From a virus, in IMG/VR virus record IMGVR_UViG_3300023176_001489, positions 1 through 39,472 of that record: a stretch of DNA of 39,472 nucleotides, one strand, 5' to 3'. Of this stretch, positions 36,785 through 39,472 are shown piece after piece (the stretch's first letter is position 1; each line of letters starts with the position of its first letter). Both the position numbers and the translations under genes were made by a program. The notes under the pieces were generated by a model. The model made no database searches and was not told where the DNA came from. It saw only the letters and a list, made by a program, of their open reading frames with translations.

Positions 36785-38124
36785 TATCTTTTTGCTCTTC
36801 CTAGTGGTTCATCTTCTGGACCAGACATTGATTCATCACCGCCCATAATATCAGATTCTATATCTGATTCCATGTCATCGGCCATATCGCCGCCTAATTC
36901 TGCATCTGTGGCTGCCATATCTGAAGCAGGAGCTTCTCCTGACAGTACTAGCACTGCGTCATTTACTGCATCTTTTGCTGAACGTGCGTTATCTAGTAGA
37001 CCTGCTACTGCGCCATCTACTGATGACTTAAATGATGCTGCTACTTCAGGACCATGTGAATATGACATTTCATCTGTAAGTGGTCCTAATTGATCGTTTT
37101 GAATTTTACCTAGCTTTTCAATCATATCTTGTAGTTCGTCTACGATACCACGTGCAGCCATTGTAATTTCTGCTTCTGCCGCATCACCTTCTAGTAGTGC
37201 GTTCAGTTGGGCTAGTAGACCTTCTTCTAGCTTTTCTTTTTTCATTTTGTATTCCTTTGGTGCTTCATATGAGTTATCATACTTTGTTGTGTTAGTATCG
37301 AACTTTGGTGTTTCCGATTCTGTATATAGTGGATTAGTATCATGTGTATACGGATCAGCAGGTTTGCGTGATGTATTTTTGATAATCTTTCCTTTTTCTA
37401 TATTAGAAATTTGTGCTTTATCACCAGTCAAACGCTTTGCAGTTGCTTGATCCAATCCTGCCAAAAACTTGTTGATTTTGATTTGGTTGTTAGACGCTTT
37501 GACTTTCGCCCACTCAGCATCAACATCTTCTGTTGTGTATCTCTTAGGATCCAGTTTATATCTACCTTTATCGCCTGGATTTGTTCCAGGAGTTGTGTAT
37601 CTCTTAGGATCCAGTTTATCTCTACCTTTATCACGTGATTTTGTTAAATCAGGACCTGGACCTTTTTTTAAGTACTTGCGGGTATATGCGTCAGTTGCTT
37701 TCCCAATAGGATCATTTGTTTTTTCATTTGTTTTTTCTGCTTTTGCTGCATGTACTGCTTTACGCTGTGCGTCACTTTTGTACTTGCCTTCATCAGTCTT
37801 TTGCTTTTTCTTTAAATCATTCTTGCCTTTTCCATCTTCTGCATAGTCTGGAATGCCATTCTTATTTGCGTCTGGCTTCTTCTTTTCTGCTAGATGTGCT
37901 TTTAATAGAACACGAACTGTTTCAAGCATTAGCATATTTTCAATATATGCACGGTCTTGATAATCAGAACGCATTGATTTTTTCTTTTCTTCTAACGCTA
38001 CTTTTGCTTCACGCAGAGATTGTAAATCGCTTTCGATTTCATAACCAAAGTTTGATTTCATATACTCATTTAGTCGAGTAGAAATCACAACTGGGTTAGT
38101 ATTATAAAAAATTGTTTTTCTCAT
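36784..38124 (-). CDS. Probable virion-associated or scaffold-type protein with 20-residue repeat
   Basis: A 446-residue, strongly charged and low-complexity protein. Residues 60-85 hold DANKNGIPDYAEDG, a calcium-loop type (D-x-N-x-N-G-x-x-D) motif. Residues about 165-200 contain a tandem 20-residue repeat (KGRDKLDPKRYTT then KGRYKLDPKRYTT). The C-terminal third is helical and acidic (MAARGIVDELQDMIEKLGKI, SFKSSVDGAVAGLLDNARSA) and ends in an Asp/Glu/Met-rich tail. Composition and length suit a scaffold or internal core component, but this is inferred from type, not from a family match. A late promoter precedes it. Confidence 0.73.
   Translation of the reverse strand: MRKTIFYNTNPVVISTRLNEYMKSNFGYEIESDLQSLREAKVALEEKKKSMRSDYQDRAYIENMLMLETVRVLLKAHLAEKKKPDANKNGIPDYAEDGKGKNDLKKKQKTDEGKYKSDAQRKAVHAAKAEKTNEKTNDPIGKATDAYTRKYLKKGPGPDLTKSRDKGRDKLDPKRYTTPGTNPGDKGRYKLDPKRYTTEDVDAEWAKVKASNNQIKINKFLAGLDQATAKRLTGDKAQISNIEKGKIIKNTSRKPADPYTHDTNPLYTESETPKFDTNTTKYDNSYEAPKEYKMKKEKLEEGLLAQLNALLEGDAAEAEITMAARGIVDELQDMIEKLGKIQNDQLGPLTDEMSYSHGPEVAASFKSSVDGAVAGLLDNARSAKDAVNDAVLVLSGEAPASDMAATDAELGGDMADDMESDIESDIMGGDESMSGPEDEPLGRAKR
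37529..37640 (-). repeat. Two-copy 60-bp tandem direct repeat
   Basis: Copies start near 37532 and 37592, exactly 60 bp apart, nearly identical over about 45 bp (both contain ctcttaggatccagtttat). They encode the LDPKRYTT repeat of the scaffold-type protein. Confidence 0.85.
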
Positions 38125-38137
38125 GGTATTTGCCCCA

Positions 38138-38165
38138 ATACATAAAGTTATATTATGTATTTATC
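38138..38165 (-). promoter_or_regulatory. Late promoter box overlapping an 8-bp hairpin
   Basis: Minus strand: GATAAATA (38158-38165). Its last bases begin ATACATAA, which pairs perfectly with TTATGTAT (38138-38145) across a 7-nt loop. GGGG and the ATG follow at 38124. Confidence 0.65.
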
Positions 38166-38186
38166 ATTTAAGTTTACTTTTGGAAT

Positions 38187-38813
38187 TTACTTTACAGACT
38201 CATATATAGATTTTATTTTAGTCTTTATACTAGCTGCTTCAGATTTTGAACGTGAAAATCTTGCTTCTAAAATATCCATTTTTGTAAAATCACTATTCTT
38301 TTTAGCTTTCTTCCAAGAACTTTTGTGCTGTAAAGCATCAAAATATGATTGTTCAAATAGAGCATTTGTTGCCATAACTTTTGTTATTTCTGGCGAGTTG
38401 ATTTTCTTTCCTTCGTTGAGATATTTTGTGATAACGAATGCACTTTCATATAGGCATAAGCCTTCAAATAAAGTATCGTTTGTACGGCTATCTCTAATGT
38501 CATAATACCCATCGTCAGTTTTCTCCACAGAAAATAATCCTACTTTCACGCCGTTTGGAGTCTTAACTGACTCATTTATTGTTGTAGCAACTTTTTTAGA
38601 AACATTTGTCGATGCCGAATTAAACGCACTTAAAATGTTTTCCATTGCTTTAATATCTGCTTCTTTCACACCTGGTGAAGTATCAATAATACCAGCATCC
38701 TCTCTCGCTTGTCTTTCAGTAGCCGCTTGTTGCTGAACACCGCTCTTGTCTCCGTTAAGTGCTTTCATTATGTTCGCCATAGCGTCTACATCTTTTCTGC
38801 TAGGTGCTGTCAT
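38187..38813 (-). CDS. Unknown protein of the structural cluster
   Basis: A 208-residue protein, not recognised. A motif is repeated in the first half (DAMANIMKALN at 10-20 and KAMENILSAFN at about 55-65), suggesting an internal duplication of a short helix. A beta segment follows (GVKVGLFSVEKTDDGYYDIR), then CLYESAFVITKYLNEGKKIN and a basic helical end (AEAASIKTKIKSIYESVK). It has no membrane segment. It lies 12 nt from the upstream 64-residue gene and is presumably late. Confidence 0.73.
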   Translation of the reverse strand: MTAPSRKDVDAMANIMKALNGDKSGVQQQAATERQAREDAGIIDTSPGVKEADIKAMENILSAFNSASTNVSKKVATTINESVKTPNGVKVGLFSVEKTDDGYYDIRDSRTNDTLFEGLCLYESAFVITKYLNEGKKINSPEITKVMATNALFEQSYFDALQHKSSWKKAKKNSDFTKMDILEARFSRSKSEAASIKTKIKSIYESVK

Positions 38814-38824
38814 TTCTTCCTCCG

Positions 38825-39019
38825 TTAGTTTACACGATAGCCACGTATAGTTGGTACTAGAACACCCTTGTGAACTAGACCATCAACTATCACACATTCA
38901 CGTTCTGATAGTTGTGTTTCATTTACATATTCGTTTTCTGAAAAGAATTTAGTAATTAAATCATTCTCTTCTTCAGTGACCATAACATATATGCCACCTA
39001 AAACTTCTGTAAGTCTCAT
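38825..39019 (-). CDS. Small winged-helix-like protein
   Basis: A 64-residue protein: MRLTEVLGGIYVMVTEEEND, LITKFFSENEYVNETQLSERECVIVDGLVHKGVLV and TIRGYRVN. The order helix, helix-turn-helix, beta wing (GVLVPTIRGYRV) suggests a winged-helix fold, but no family is recognised. It could be a regulator or a structural clip. It lies 10 nt after the stop of the partial upstream gene. Confidence 0.7.
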   Translation of the reverse strand: MRLTEVLGGIYVMVTEEENDLITKFFSENEYVNETQLSERECVIVDGLVHKGVLVPTIRGYRVN

Positions 39020-39028
39020 TCAAACTCC

Positions 39029-39472
39029 TTATTGTTTGTTTAGCTTATTTAACAAACTTCTAAACTGTGGTGCTGTCTTAGGATCACTTGCTAATGCTCC
39101 TACAGACGATGCTTGCTGTGCCATCGCTTTTCGTTGTATAGGTGTTAATGGTTGTCCCGCACTTGCTTTATCCAATGCTGATGCCGCTTGGTTTGGAGTA
39201 ACATCACCTATGTTGTTCTTTCCTAACTTTGCCATACCTTGAACTGTTTGCGCTCTTGTTTTTGGATCTGGCATTTGTTGTGCTTGTGCCGCTTGTTGTC
39301 TGCCCTTCATCTCGCCTGGAGATAAAGTTCCACCAGTAGAGTATTGTTCACCAATACCAAGACCAAGAATTTCTTGTGCTTCTGATTTGTTTTGATCACG
39401 TAATGCTCTCATTAGGTCTACATATTCTTTAAACCCAAGAGACTTCATTCTTTTACGTACATCATCATCTGA
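39029..39472 (-). CDS. Unknown phage protein (5' end cut by the window edge)
   Basis: The frame continues without a stop to the last base (SDDDVRKR precedes MKSLGFKEY), so the protein is probably truncated here; ATG at 39446-39448 gives a 139-residue minimum. The sequence is helical and Gln/Ala-rich (GRQQAAQAQQMPDPKTRAQT, NQAASALDKASAGQPLTPIQ, KTAPQFRSLLNKLNKQ) and looks like a flexible virion or scaffold part. Family is unknown. Confidence 0.7.
   Translation of the reverse strand, partial: SDDDVRKRMKSLGFKEYVDLMRALRDQNKSEAQEILGLGIGEQYSTGGTLSPGEMKGRQQAAQAQQMPDPKTRAQTVQGMAKLGKNNIGDVTPNQAASALDKASAGQPLTPIQRKAMAQQASSVGALASDPKTAPQFRSLLNKLNKQ

Noticed and set aside
1-39472. CRISPR array, insertion sequence or integrase/att site
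   Set aside because: No regularly spaced repeats, transposase, recombinase or terminal inverted repeats were found in the window.

Overview
The window is a stretch of a tailed-phage genome. It is AT-rich and tightly packed, with nearly every gene on the minus strand. Structural genes (PAAR spike tip, a large fibre or baseplate-like protein, a probable scaffold-like protein), a lysis cassette and repeated copies of the T4-type late promoter box (GATAAATA/TATAAATA before minus-strand genes) point to a T4-superfamily myovirus. A circularly permuted tmRNA gene and alphaproteobacteria-like FdxA, IF3 and ClpX suggest a marine alphaproteobacterial host. The host assignment is an inference.

Layout. 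1-1508 (+): a 5'-truncated basic protein, a lysozyme with a peptidoglycan-binding domain, and a small Cys-rich protein. 1505-4616 (-): a lysis-type cassette running from a late promoter: class 3 lipase, membrane protein, holin-like protein, spanin-like protein, staphylococcal-type nuclease, L-Ala-D-Glu peptidase. 4684-8311 (-): clpS, EEP-fold protein, MTA/SAH nucleosidase, HIT protein and leucyl aminopeptidase, with a late promoter and an intrinsic terminator. 8393-12536 (-): hsp20, an unknown gene, ribosomal protein S21, IF3, ClpX and a coiled-coil membrane protein. 12608-20369 (-): small genes, many with their own strong sigma70-type promoter and some with their own terminator. These include an untranslated transcript near 15 kb, ferredoxin FdxA, a CHCC zinc-finger protein, a kinase/nucleotidyltransferase pair, a small outer-membrane beta-barrel protein and the tmRNA (about 18487-18765). 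20366-22496 (-): CDF metal transporter, sugar-nucleotide epimerase, YggX. 22666-23093 (+): two small genes, the first DUF1127. 23106-27846 (-): SpoVR, YeaH/DUF444 and PrkA, the complete bacterial stress cluster. 27888-39472 (-): glycosyltransferase, P-loop kinase, then virion genes with late promoters.

The most striking theme is a phage-carried protein-synthesis and protein-turnover set. It comprises a permuted tmRNA with tag ANTNAAPAMAIAA, a ClpX that keeps its ClpP-docking IGF loop and pore loops, the N-degron adaptor ClpS, a leucyl aminopeptidase, IF3, S21 and a small heat-shock protein whose leader resembles a ROSE RNA thermometer. Neither SmpB nor ClpP is visible here, so those would come from the host or from elsewhere in the phage genome.

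Regulation is also unusually readable. Sigma70-like TTGACA promoters stand before small (presumably early) genes. Late boxes stand before lysis and structural genes, and in several cases overlap hairpins that would hide the ribosome-binding site on read-through mRNA. Two late boxes sit exactly 5 nt from an ATG that has no Shine-Dalgarno sequence.
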